From assembly GCF_000745965.1 (NCBI RefSeq), contig NZ_JQKI01000053.1, forward strand, positions 1 to 43,068: DNA of 43,068 nt, written 5' to 3'. How positions within the stretch are numbered: the stretch's first letter is position 1; each line of letters starts with the position of its first letter. Source of the stretch: Edaphobacter aggregans DSM 19364. GTDB lineage: Bacteria; Acidobacteriota; Terriglobia; Terriglobales; Acidobacteriaceae. Both the position numbers and the translations under genes were made by a program. The notes under the pieces are model-generated. The model did no database searches and was not told the origin of the DNA. It saw only the letters and a program-made list of their open reading frames with translations. Below, one piece after another: positions 7,333-16,101 of the stretch.

Positions 7333-9123
7333 ATGCCGGCAGTCGTCAATGAGATCGTTCAGACTGATTTTGAGATGGAAGTTCAGGCCCGTATCGAAGC
7401 CGAGCGGGCACGTCTTCGCGCAGAGGCCGGGCTGGCACGGATGCGCGAGTTCAAGAAACCGGTAGAGCGCACCTTCACAGCGGCAGAGCGGGACTACGTC
7501 ACGATTCTCTTTGGCGGGCTTACGTGGAAGCACGAGGAGATGATCAAGGCGGTCTTCCATGGCAGCGGCTACAAGTGCGAGAACATTCCGACTCCGGTCG
7601 TCGCCGACTTTCAGGCTGGCAAGGAGTACGGCAACAACGGTCAGTGCAATCCTACTTATTTCACGGTTGGCAACCTGGTGCGTTATCTGCAGGGGCTGGA
7701 ACAGCAGGGCCTGACTCGCCAGCAGATCATCGACAACTACGTCTTCTTCACCGCGGGCTCCTGTGGGCCGTGCCGCTTCGGCATGTATGAGGCGGAGTAC
7801 CGCTTTGCGCTGCAGAACGCGGGCTTCGACGGGTTCCGCGTGCTGCTGTTCCAGCAGACCGACGGCATCAAGGCAGCCAGCGGAGAGCCGGGTCTGAAGT
7901 TCTCCGTGGACTTTGGCATGGGAATGCTCAACGCGCTGAACCTGGGCGATGTGTTGAATGAGCTGGTGTATCAGATTCGTCCGTTCGAAGTGAACAAGGG
8001 CGAGACGGACAAGGTGATTCAGCAGGCAGCAAAGACGCTGACGGACACGCTGCGCGACCGAAAGCGTTGGCATGTGATGGATGCTGTACCTTCGTGGGCT
8101 AAACCCTATCTGGAAAAACACAAGAAGGTAGAAGGGATTACATGCACGCTGGGCAAGATCGCCGACAACCTCTACGGCAAGGAGTATGTCGATGCGCTGC
8201 ATGCTTGCCGCGACAGCATCAACGCAATTCAAGTGGACCGTCTGCGCGTGAAGCCCGTGATCAAGATCACAGGCGAGTTCTGGGCGCAGACAACAGAGGG
8301 CGACGGCAACTTCAACATGTTCGCGTTCCTCGAGAAGGAAGGCGCGCAGGTGCTTGTGGAGCCGATCGCGACGTGGATTTCTTACATGATGTACGTGGCG
8401 AAGGAGGGCGCCAAGGCTCGCGCTGAGGTCGATGCTCCGTATCGCGATCCGAAGTGGTACGAGCTGAAGAAGCGCGCCGTCAACGAGCTGCTGCTCTTCA
8501 AGAAGACCGGAGGCCTGACGGTTGGCAGCGGGATGTGGACGTACTTCTATCACCGCACCATCAAGCATATGGGTGACACGGCGCATCATATTGTTCCGCA
8601 GAAGGAGCTGTCGCGTCTGGCGCATCCGTTCTACCACCAGCTTGCGCGCGGCGGTGAAGGCTTCATGGAGGTGGGCAAGAACGTCTACTACACCGTGAAC
8701 CATCTGTGCCACATGGTACTGGCGCTGAAGCCCTTCGGCTGCATGCCCTCCACACAGTCCGACGGAGTGCAGTCGCGCGTGGTCAACAAGTACAAGGACA
8801 TGATCTTCCTGCCGATCGAGACCTCTGGCGAAGGCGAAGTGAATGCCCACAGCCGCGTGCAGATGGCGCTGGCTGAGGCAAAGGCCAAGGCTCGCGCGGA
8901 GTTTCAAGGAGTGCTTGATAAGACCGGCAAATCACTCGACGAACTGCGCGAGTATGTTGCCGACCATCCACACCTCTCACATGCGTTGTACAAGGTTCCG
9001 CATCAGGAGGGCCTTGCCGGAACCGCCGCGCAGTTTGCCGTGCATGTAAGCGACCTGATGGACAAAGACAGAGCGTATCGCCGCCGGGCCCGCGTCTCGG
9101 TTCCAGAACAGCGAGTTGCCTGA
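7333..9123 (+). CDS. 2-hydroxyacyl-CoA dehydratase-like iron-sulfur protein
   Basis: 596 residues, preceded by GGGGAG seven bases before the ATG. The family is the HgdB/DUF2229-like branch of 2-hydroxyglutaryl-CoA dehydratase and benzoyl-CoA reductase subunits, which also includes double-cubane-cluster proteins. Cysteines are at 82, 105 (GQCNPTYF), 144 and 147 (GSCGPCRFG), 271, 292, 459 (NHLCHM) and 470 (KPFGCMPS). The set 105/144/147 with 470 is the likeliest cluster-binding group, by analogy with dehydratases that use three cysteines per cluster. The N-terminal 40 residues are rich in Ala, Glu and Arg and probably helical. The adjacent activase is the expected electron donor. The substrate cannot be read from the sequence. 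It need not be an acyl-CoA, since related double-cubane proteins reduce other small molecules. Confidence 0.75.
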   Translation: MPAVVNEIVQTDFEMEVQARIEAERARLRAEAGLARMREFKKPVERTFTAAERDYVTILFGGLTWKHEEMIKAVFHGSGYKCENIPTPVVADFQAGKEYGNNGQCNPTYFTVGNLVRYLQGLEQQGLTRQQIIDNYVFFTAGSCGPCRFGMYEAEYRFALQNAGFDGFRVLLFQQTDGIKAASGEPGLKFSVDFGMGMLNALNLGDVLNELVYQIRPFEVNKGETDKVIQQAAKTLTDTLRDRKRWHVMDAVPSWAKPYLEKHKKVEGITCTLGKIADNLYGKEYVDALHACRDSINAIQVDRLRVKPVIKITGEFWAQTTEGDGNFNMFAFLEKEGAQVLVEPIATWISYMMYVAKEGAKARAEVDAPYRDPKWYELKKRAVNELLLFKKTGGLTVGSGMWTYFYHRTIKHMGDTAHHIVPQKELSRLAHPFYHQLARGGEGFMEVGKNVYYTVNHLCHMVLALKPFGCMPSTQSDGVQSRVVNKYKDMIFLPIETSGEGEVNAHSRVQMALAEAKAKARAEFQGVLDKTGKSLDELREYVADHPHLSHALYKVPHQEGLAGTAAQFAVHVSDLMDKDRAYRRRARVSVPEQRVA

Positions 9124-9174
9124 CGTTTCACTCGTTGGACGCAGTCTGATTTCTATCCCCTGAGGTGACGAGTG

Positions 9175-12100
9175 ATGGAACAGCTTCTGGTTGGTCTGGA
9201 TGTGGGTTCGACGACGGTGAAGGCGATCGTCGTCGATGCGGCGACGGATGCGATGCTGTGGCAGGACTACCACCGGCATGAGACGCGGCAGCCGGAGAAG
9301 GTGCTGGAGTTTCTGCGGCGCATGGAGTCAGAGGCCAGAATCTCTGCGGCTAACACGCGGATCTTCGTCACAGGATCGGGCGGCGGCACGATTGCGGAGA
9401 TGATCGGGGCGAAGTTCGTGCAGGAGGTTCACGCCGTCTCGCTTGCGGTCGAAAAACTTCACCCCGAGGTCTACTCTGTCATCGAACTTGGCGGGCAGGA
9501 CGCGAAGATCATCGTCTTCAAAGATGATGAGGAGACAGGGCGCAAGAAGAAGATTCCGTCGATGAACGATAAGTGCGCCGGCGGAACGGGCGCGGTGATC
9601 GACAAGATCAATGCGAAGCTGAAAATTCCTGCCAGCGAGCTTTCCAACCAGGGATATCACGGAGTGAAGCTGCACAAGGTAGCGGGGAAGTGCGGCGTCT
9701 TTGCGGAGACGGACATCAATGGCCTCCAGAAGACCGGGACGCCTTCGCATGAGCTGATGGCCTCGCTCTTTGAGGCGATCGTGCTGCAGAACCTCAGTGT
9801 GCTCACGCGAGGCAATACGCTGCGGCCGCACGTGTTGCTGCTGGGCGGCCCCAACTCATTCATCCGCGGCATGCGTGAGGCGTGGCAGGCGAACATTCCG
9901 CGCATGTGGAAGGAGCGTAAGGTCGAGATTCCGGAGGGCATGACGCCGGAAGACCTGATCAAGGTTCCTGACAACGCGCAGTACTTCGCGGCGCTTGGTT
10001 CTGTTGAGTTCGGCAAGGATGAAGAGGCCTCCATCGGACGCTATCTGGGGACGGATAAGCTCGCCTACTACATCGACTATGGACGTGCGGAGGAGAAGGC
10101 TGCGTCAGGAACGAAGGGCCTCGTTACCGATAATGCCGAGCTTGATGAGTTCAAGTCAGCTTACCGTCGCAAGAAGTTTGTTCCCGCGGAGTTCACGCAG
10201 CAACAGGTTGTCTCCGGCTTCATCGGCATTGACGGCGGATCGACGTCTACGAAGGCCGTCCTGCTGGGCACCGAAGGTGAGATTCTCTGCAAGACATACC
10301 AGCTGTCGAACGGCAATCCGATTCAGGATGGCATCGAGATGTTTGAGAAGCTGCGCGCGCAGATTGAGAGCAAGGGCGCAACGATGGAGGTACTCGGAGT
10401 CGGAACGACGGGATACGCCAAGGACATCCTCAAAGATGTGCTGCATGCCGATGTCGCGCTGGTGGAGACGGTGGCTCACACGGAGTCGGCGCTGAAGTTT
10501 TACGACGACCCGCACGTCATCATCGACGTCGGGGGTCAGGACATCAAGCTGATCGTGCTGAAAGACGGCCGTGTGAAGGACTTCAAGCTCAACACGCAAT
10601 GCTCGGCCGGCAACGGATACTTCCTGCAATCAACCGCGGAAGGCTTTGGCATGAAAGTGGAGGAGTTTGCCGATATCGCCTTCGCGGCGAAATCGATGCC
10701 TTCGTTCGGCTATGGCTGCGCTGTCTTTATGCAATCGGACATTGTGAACTTCCAGCGTCAGGGCTGGCGCTCGGAAGAGATTCTTGCCGGACTGGCGGAT
10801 GTACTTCCCAAGAACGTCTTCCTCTACGTGGCCAGCATCCCGAATCTCGCCTCGCTTGGATCACGCTTCGTGCTGCAGGGTGGAACGCAGAACAACATGG
10901 CGGTGGTAAAGGCGGAGGTGGATTTCATCAAGTCGAGCTTCCGCGCCAACGGCAAGGAACCGGAGATCATCGTGCACGAGCACTGCGGCGAATCTGGAGC
11001 GATCGGCGCAGCGCAGGAGGCTCTGCGGTTATGGAAGAACGGCAAGCAGACGACCTTCATCGGCCTTGAGGCGGTGCGGAACATTCGCTATCGCACCACC
11101 CGTAACGAAGACACGCGCTGCTACTTTTGCAAGAACAACTGCCTGCGCACGTTCATCGATGTCGATGTCAACTCAGCAGCAGCGGAGACCGACCGCCTGG
11201 CAACACCGGAGGAGGCTGCGCGCGCCGAGAGCCTTCCCAGTCTGGAGCATATTCAGGCCAATCTTCCTGCAGCCGAGGCGCATGGTTCCTCGTGCAGTAC
11301 TGGCGGCAGCTGTGGCACATCGTCTCCCTTCAAGGCTAAAGTGGAGCCGCTGGTGCAGATCCAGATTGCTCCTGGTTCCAGCAAGGTGATCGAGTTGCCG
11401 AAGCCGGTTGACTTCCAACCGCGCAAGACGAAGGTTCCACTTCGAGTTGGTGAGCAACGGCTGATTATTGCGACCTGCGAAAAGGGAGCTGTTGAGGACC
11501 TGGACGACATGAAGGACATCAAGGCCGATATTGACAAGATCAAGGAAGCAAATCCGAACTTCGTCGATATTGCAGCGCGCGATGTCTTCCGCCACCGCGA
11601 GGTGGCAGCCGTTGCCGATGCGGTTCCGAGTACGAAGGGCCTCTTCGTCTCAAAGAACGTGAAGGAGCGGGCGGCATTGATGGAACGGCGCAAGGACTTC
11701 CGCATCGGCATTCCGCGTCTGCTCAATACCTATACGTACGCTCCGCTGTTCAATGCGTACTTTGCAAGCCTGGGGATCAAGGCCGAGAACATCCTCTACT
11801 CCGACTACACGACGCCGGAGCTTTACCGCGCCGGAGCGAGCCGCGGCGCCATCGATCCGTGCTATCCGTCGAAGATCGGCATTGCGCACGTCTACAACCT
11901 GCTCGCCACGAAGCACAGCAAGAAGCCGCTGAACGCCGTGTGGTTCCCGATGTACGACGTGCTGCATACGCCGCTGGTGAACCTGACGGGATCGAACGCC
12001 TGTCCAACGGTGACCGCCACTCCTGAGGTTGTAAAGGCCGCGTTCACCAAGGAGAGCGACATCTTCACCGAAAACAACATCACCTACCTCGATCCGATCC

Positions 12101-12840
12101 TGAACCTGCAGGACCAGAAGATCTGCGCGGAGCAGATGTACAAGGCATGGTCGCCGCTGCTGGGCCTCTCGCGCGAGGAGAACGATCGCGCTATCGCTGC
12201 CGGGTTCAAAGCGCTCTCGGACTGCGAGGGCGAGATTCGCCGTCAGGCGCGCGAGACGCTCGATCAGCTCGAGCGTGAGGACCGCATCGGCATCGTGATG
12301 CTTGGCCGCGTCTATCACCACGATCCCGGCCTGAATCACGAGATCATGGAGGAGTTCCAGAAGCTTGGCTATCCGGTGTTCTCGCAGAGCACGCTGCCGC
12401 TGGATGAAGACCTGCTCGACCGACTCTTTGGCGACGAGGTGAAGGCCGGGATGATCACGCACCCTCTGGATATCAGCGACGTGTGGAAGAATCGCTACTC
12501 GACCAGCACGAACCACAAGGTGTGGGCGGCGAAGTTTACCGCGCGTCATCCCAATCTGGTTGCGCTTGAGGTCTCAAGCTTCAAGTGCGGTCATGACGCT
12601 CCTATCTATGGTGTGATCGAGGGAATCATTGAAGAATCCGGAACGCCGTACTTCTCGTTCAAGGACCTCGACGAGAACAAGCCTTCCGGCTCAATTCGCA
12701 TTCGCGTGGAGACGATCGATTACTTCCTGCGGCGCTACCGCGAGGACATCATCAAACGGCGCAAGATCGAGGCCGACATCGAAGCGAAGCTTGCAGAGTA
12801 TGCGCTGCAACTCGAGTCGGAGCGCCTTGTCTCAGCCTAG
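9175..12840 (+). CDS. Fused double-ASKHA activase / dehydratase-like protein
   Basis: 1221 residues from ATG 9175. A GTG three bases earlier is also possible; GAGG at 9162-9165 favours the ATG. Domain 1 (about 3-285) and domain 2 (about 345-640) are both BcrAD/BadFG ATPase domains, with phosphate loops GLDVGSTTVKA and GIDGGSTSTKA. Each has a cysteine pair 39 residues apart: Cys134/Cys173 and Cys476/Cys515. This equals the spacing of the cluster ligands in the homodimeric activator HgdC, so one chain could hold the bridging [4Fe-4S] cluster. A CYFCKNNC motif (Cys649, 652, 656) and a linker with GSSCSTGGSCG follow. The C-terminal part (about 845-1221) is a DUF2229/HgdB-like domain with Cys896, Cys943 and Cys1138. 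By family knowledge ATP hydrolysis drives a low-potential electron into the partner. Third gene of the operon; the preceding gene ends 51 bases upstream. Confidence 0.85.
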   Translation: MEQLLVGLDVGSTTVKAIVVDAATDAMLWQDYHRHETRQPEKVLEFLRRMESEARISAANTRIFVTGSGGGTIAEMIGAKFVQEVHAVSLAVEKLHPEVYSVIELGGQDAKIIVFKDDEETGRKKKIPSMNDKCAGGTGAVIDKINAKLKIPASELSNQGYHGVKLHKVAGKCGVFAETDINGLQKTGTPSHELMASLFEAIVLQNLSVLTRGNTLRPHVLLLGGPNSFIRGMREAWQANIPRMWKERKVEIPEGMTPEDLIKVPDNAQYFAALGSVEFGKDEEASIGRYLGTDKLAYYIDYGRAEEKAASGTKGLVTDNAELDEFKSAYRRKKFVPAEFTQQQVVSGFIGIDGGSTSTKAVLLGTEGEILCKTYQLSNGNPIQDGIEMFEKLRAQIESKGATMEVLGVGTTGYAKDILKDVLHADVALVETVAHTESALKFYDDPHVIIDVGGQDIKLIVLKDGRVKDFKLNTQCSAGNGYFLQSTAEGFGMKVEEFADIAFAAKSMPSFGYGCAVFMQSDIVNFQRQGWRSEEILAGLADVLPKNVFLYVASIPNLASLGSRFVLQGGTQNNMAVVKAEVDFIKSSFRANGKEPEIIVHEHCGESGAIGAAQEALRLWKNGKQTTFIGLEAVRNIRYRTTRNEDTRCYFCKNNCLRTFIDVDVNSAAAETDRLATPEEAARAESLPSLEHIQANLPAAEAHGSSCSTGGSCGTSSPFKAKVEPLVQIQIAPGSSKVIELPKPVDFQPRKTKVPLRVGEQRLIIATCEKGAVEDLDDMKDIKADIDKIKEANPNFVDIAARDVFRHREVAAVADAVPSTKGLFVSKNVKERAALMERRKDFRIGIPRLLNTYTYAPLFNAYFASLGIKAENILYSDYTTPELYRAGASRGAIDPCYPSKIGIAHVYNLLATKHSKKPLNAVWFPMYDVLHTPLVNLTGSNACPTVTATPEVVKAAFTKESDIFTENNITYLDPILNLQDQKICAEQMYKAWSPLLGLSREENDRAIAAGFKALSDCEGEIRRQARETLDQLEREDRIGIVMLGRVYHHDPGLNHEIMEEFQKLGYPVFSQSTLPLDEDLLDRLFGDEVKAGMITHPLDISDVWKNRYSTSTNHKVWAAKFTARHPNLVALEVSSFKCGHDAPIYGVIEGIIEESGTPYFSFKDLDENKPSGSIRIRVETIDYFLRRYREDIIKRRKIEADIEAKLAEYALQLESERLVSA

Positions 12841-12842
12841 TC

Positions 12843-13170
12843 TCAAGGCGCGATCGGCTTCATGAGAAGCTCGAAGAAGTGAACGTTGGCAGTTGTGCCT
12901 TGAAGGCTCAGCTCGAGCCTATGGAGTGCGCGCCTGGAGCGATCGCCAACTCACCGAAATGGAGCGTTCCGAGCTCTCCGTTGGTTGCTGTGACAGGCTT
13001 CACGAGTTGAGTTGCCGGCCCTTCGAATCCGTCCACGAAGTAGCGCGCCGTCTTCCCATCTCCCTAACGGAAGCCCTTTGCCTGCTGTCGCATCGAAGCA
13101 AAACGGCAGCCGCCCCGCGTACCCCTGCGCCATCTCGTCCGGCTCCGTAACACTCTGAATCTGATCACCT
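12843..13170 (-). pseudogene. C-terminal remnant of an unidentified protein
   Basis: Reading the minus strand with two frame changes gives one plausible protein end: VTEPDEMAQGYAGRLPF, then ARYFVDGFEGPATQLVKP and GELGTLHFGELAIAPGAH, then LELSLQGTTANVHFFELLMK before a TGA at 12843-12845. The regular strand-like pattern and conserved-looking composition across three frames argue for decayed coding sequence rather than chance. I do not recognise the family; a beta-rich secreted or surface protein is a guess. It lies convergent to the activase gene and ends two bases beyond its stop. No start or signal sequence remains. Confidence 0.45.
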
Positions 13171-13267
13171 CTCTGTCGGCAAACGATTTTCGGCGGAGAT
13201 AGAATTGTAGGAGCCGGACAGGTTGAGGATAATCTGTTGAAGCGACAGAGGAAGGTGGGGAGTGGAG

Positions 13268-13606
13268 ATGATGGTGTTGGGCCGATTCCAAAGTAACCGC
13301 AACTTACTGGTTCTATGGCTGACGCTGGGGCTCGCTGCCTTCGTCTGGGCTCAGAAAAACGGAGGCACGAATCCGAAGGACACAACCCCTCAGCAGGCAC
13401 AGCAGAAGAGCGCTCCCTTGACCCCTGCTGAGCAGAGGCGGGCGGACCTACTGGCCGATACTGAAAAGCTTTACCAGCTGACCCAGGAGCTGAAGGCGGA
13501 GGTGGCCAAGAGCAACAAGGACACACTCTCCGTATCCGTGGTCAAAAAGGCGCAAGAGGTGGAGCGCCTGGCCAAGAGCATCAAAGAGCGGTCAAAGGCC
13601 CAATAG
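13268..13606 (+). CDS. Small exported coiled-coil protein, unknown function
   Basis: 112 residues from ATG 13268. The purine run AGGTGGGG seven bases upstream favours this over the next ATG three bases later. Residues 10-30 form a hydrophobic signal-peptide segment (LLVLWLTLGLAAFVWA). A Gln/Pro/Lys-rich linker follows, then a helical, charged segment (LLADTEKLYQLTQELKAEV, and KKAQEVERLAKSIKERSK) likely to form a coiled coil. Similar small periplasmic proteins of unknown role are common in Acidobacteriota. No lipobox cysteine is present. It stands 179 bases before the ATP-grasp gene and could be independent of it. Confidence 0.65.
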   Translation: MMVLGRFQSNRNLLVLWLTLGLAAFVWAQKNGGTNPKDTTPQQAQQKSAPLTPAEQRRADLLADTEKLYQLTQELKAEVAKSNKDTLSVSVVKKAQEVERLAKSIKERSKAQ

Positions 13607-13784
13607 CTGTCCGGCCCAGCTGAGGCAGAGCCTGGACATCTGATAACAAATTCATAGATGTCATCCGCCATCCCATTTTTCCTTGGAAGGCTCGCTGGTA
13701 TTCTGTTGGTAGCAAAGCCAATAAGGCCAGCACGATCGACCGGCAACACGTATTGCGACGTTGTTCCCAGGGAGACATCATCAC

Positions 13785-15023
13785 GTGACACCCCTCCGCG
13801 CCGAAGGCGCCTGGCCGCCTGTAGTTGTCGCCAGCGTATTCCAGACGGGCCTGAATCTGATGCGCGACCTTCTGCGCCGTGGCGTGCGTACGGTCGGAGT
13901 AGACTGCGACGGCACTCATGAAGGGTTCCGCTCCTCCTACGGCAAGTCGTACCTGTGTCCGAATCCCGATACGCATCCGGAGGAGTGGATTGCGTTCATG
14001 ATCGACCTTGCCGGCAAGCTGGGCGGGAGGCCTGTCATCATTCCCGCGGCCGATATCTTCGTCTCCGCGCTGGGCACGCATGTGGAGGCCCTGAAGTCGC
14101 ATTACCTCTTCTCGCTGGACTCGATTGCCGTGCAGGCTGCGCTGGCAACGAAAGAGCAGCAATATGCGCTCGCAGCACAGCACGGTCTGCCGATTCCGCG
14201 TACCGCTTACATCCAGTCTCGTGCCGACCTGGAGCGCTTCGCCAGCGATGCTCGGTTTCCCTGCCTCATCAAGCCGCGCCACCAGAGGGAGTGGGACGCA
14301 CTACCGGAGGGAAACCGGCTGCGCGGTCTGAAGCTGACGACCGCAGACACCGCCGAGCAGATGCTGGCCGATTACGCTCTTACCGAGCCGTACCGTCCCG
14401 AGGTCGTGGCGCAGGAGATCATCGCAGGGGGCGACGACGACAAATATTGCTACCTCTCGGTCTATGGCGCAGGCGGCCGCAGGCTGGGTCACACAGTCGT
14501 CCACGAGCTGCGCGCTCATCCGGTTCTCTTCGGAAGCGGATCGATCGTGGAACCTGTCATCGACCAGGAGATAGCTACGCTGTGCGACAACTTTCTCCGA
14601 GGAATCGGGTATGTCGGCATCTGCGAGATCGAGGTGAAGCGCGACACGCGCGACGGAATCGTGCGGCTCATCGAGGCGAATCCTCGCTACAGTGTGACCG
14701 CCGACGCCGCTGTCCACGCCGGTGTGGACATCGGTTGGCTGCACTATCTCGACCTCATTGGACAGTCCGTGGAACCGGTTGAACCGACGCGCCTTGGCTT
14801 CCGCCACATCGTCCTGCGACGCGACATCCCTGCCCTTCCCCGTTATGTCGAGCGCGGCATCCTGACGTGGAAGCAGATCCGCGAAACCTACCGTGGGCCA
14901 CTCGCCTTCTTTGATTTTGACCTGCATGACTGGCGCCCTACCGCAACCACTCTTAAGGGTTGTGCTCGCGTCGCGGGCGGAACGGTCCTTCGCTCAATCG
15001 GTCTGCGAAAGCAGCTTGAATAA
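13785..15023 (+). CDS. ATP-grasp ligase (COG3919-type carboxylate ligase)
   Basis: 412 residues from GTG 13785, chosen because AGGGAGA lies about ten bases upstream and the preceding in-frame TTG lacks such a site. The N-terminal Rossmann-like pre-ATP-grasp part reads PVVVASVFQTGLNLMRDL and GVDCDGTHEGFRSSYG. The central part has the ATP-binding lysines of FPCLIKPR and the EVVAQEIIAGGDDD segment. The catalytic magnesium-binding region reads ICEIEVKRD followed by LIEANPRYS. The family couples a carboxylate to an amine or similar nucleophile through an acyl phosphate, and relatives act on cell-wall or exopolysaccharide components. The downstream deacetylase and the convergent glycosyltransferase suggest a surface-polymer pathway. 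The substrate is unknown. Confidence 0.8.
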   Translation: MTPLRAEGAWPPVVVASVFQTGLNLMRDLLRRGVRTVGVDCDGTHEGFRSSYGKSYLCPNPDTHPEEWIAFMIDLAGKLGGRPVIIPAADIFVSALGTHVEALKSHYLFSLDSIAVQAALATKEQQYALAAQHGLPIPRTAYIQSRADLERFASDARFPCLIKPRHQREWDALPEGNRLRGLKLTTADTAEQMLADYALTEPYRPEVVAQEIIAGGDDDKYCYLSVYGAGGRRLGHTVVHELRAHPVLFGSGSIVEPVIDQEIATLCDNFLRGIGYVGICEIEVKRDTRDGIVRLIEANPRYSVTADAAVHAGVDIGWLHYLDLIGQSVEPVEPTRLGFRHIVLRRDIPALPRYVERGILTWKQIRETYRGPLAFFDFDLHDWRPTATTLKGCARVAGGTVLRSIGLRKQLE

Positions 15024-15088
15024 GCTCCTTCGCGCATGCCGTTTGTGACATCTAAACCTGCAAGCGCAACTGGGAGAAATGTCGATCA

Positions 15089-16090
15089 ATGTCGAAGAGA
15101 AGACTAGCTGCAACGACGATGCGGAGCCTGGGGGTCCTGCGCGCCCTGGAGATGTTCCACTCCAAGCCTGGAATCCTCGTCGTGAATCATCATCGCGTTG
15201 GAGATCCGGTCTCCACGCGCTTCGACCGTGATGTCTTCAGTGCGACGGCCGATGCATTCGATCGGCAGTTGAAGTATTTCAAGCGGTACTTCCCTGTCGT
15301 CTCGGGCGAAGAGCTGGAGGATCTCGTCTCAGGCAGGACTCCGTTGAGGCGGATGCATGTCGCGATTACCTTCGATGACGGCTATCGCAACGACTACGTG
15401 ACGTCCTTCCAGGTGTTGAAGGCGAATGACTGCACTGCCGCTTTCTTCCTGGTTCCGGAGTACGTCGGTACCCGTACGATTCCCTGGTGGGATGAGATCG
15501 CTTATCTTGTTCGCAACAGCCCGCATCCGCACATTACGCTTACAATTCCTGCGCCGCTGACCGTAACGCTGGATCGGGATCGCGAACCTGCGATACGCGC
15601 CGTGCTTCGCCACTATAAGCGCGCTGACAACACCCGCGGCGACAGGCTCCTGGCTGAGCTGCGCGAGCAGGCCCGCTGCGAGCTCCCTCCGGTAGGGCGG
15701 CGCTTCATCACCTGGGAGGAGGCTCGCGAGATGCGAGATGCCGGCATGACCATCGGGTCGCACACGCAGACGCACGGCATCCTGGGCCAGATGCCGCCAC
15801 AAACGCAGAAATGGGAGCTCGCAGAGTCCAGGAAGAATATCGAAGCAAACATCGGCGGAGAGGTTCGCAGTCTTGCGTATCCGGTGGGGATCCGCGGAGC
15901 CTTCGACGAGACCACCGAGCAGATCGCGCGCTCGCTCGGGTACAAGATGTGTTTCTCGTTCTATGGCGGCGTCAATACCCCTTCCCACATGCAGCCGACC
16001 AATCTGCTGCGAATGGCAACGAGCCGTGACGACCTGCTGTTTCGGGCCGAGACCGTGTTCCTGTCGAGGTTCGGAAGGCTTCCGTACTAG
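15089..16090 (+). CDS. Polysaccharide deacetylase family protein (NodB/CE4)
   Basis: 333 residues. TFDDG at 94-98 is NodB motif 1 and SHTQTH at 224-229 is motif 2; the aspartates and histidines would hold the metal. LAYPVGIRGAF is the later active-site segment. The enzymes remove N- or O-acetyl groups from polymers such as chitin-like glycans, peptidoglycan or exopolysaccharides. No clear signal peptide is seen, only a short basic N-terminus, so a cytoplasmic or membrane-attached role on a precursor is possible. It follows the ATP-grasp gene by 65 bases in the same direction. GT2-neighbouring deacetylases of this class are frequent in exopolysaccharide loci. The gene ends 11 bases from the convergent glycosyltransferase. 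Confidence 0.87.
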   Translation: MSKRRLAATTMRSLGVLRALEMFHSKPGILVVNHHRVGDPVSTRFDRDVFSATADAFDRQLKYFKRYFPVVSGEELEDLVSGRTPLRRMHVAITFDDGYRNDYVTSFQVLKANDCTAAFFLVPEYVGTRTIPWWDEIAYLVRNSPHPHITLTIPAPLTVTLDRDREPAIRAVLRHYKRADNTRGDRLLAELREQARCELPPVGRRFITWEEAREMRDAGMTIGSHTQTHGILGQMPPQTQKWELAESRKNIEANIGGEVRSLAYPVGIRGAFDETTEQIARSLGYKMCFSFYGGVNTPSHMQPTNLLRMATSRDDLLFRAETVFLSRFGRLPY

Positions 16091-16101
16091 GTACGGCTTC
16101 G

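Noticed and set aside
7309..8907. 532-codon minus-strand frame opposite the dehydratase-like gene
   Set aside because: Composition rich in His, Leu and Arg without motifs; antisense shadow of a conserved gene.
12893..13150. 85-codon plus-strand frame
   Set aside because: No motif, and the minus strand gives a more protein-like reading of the same bases.
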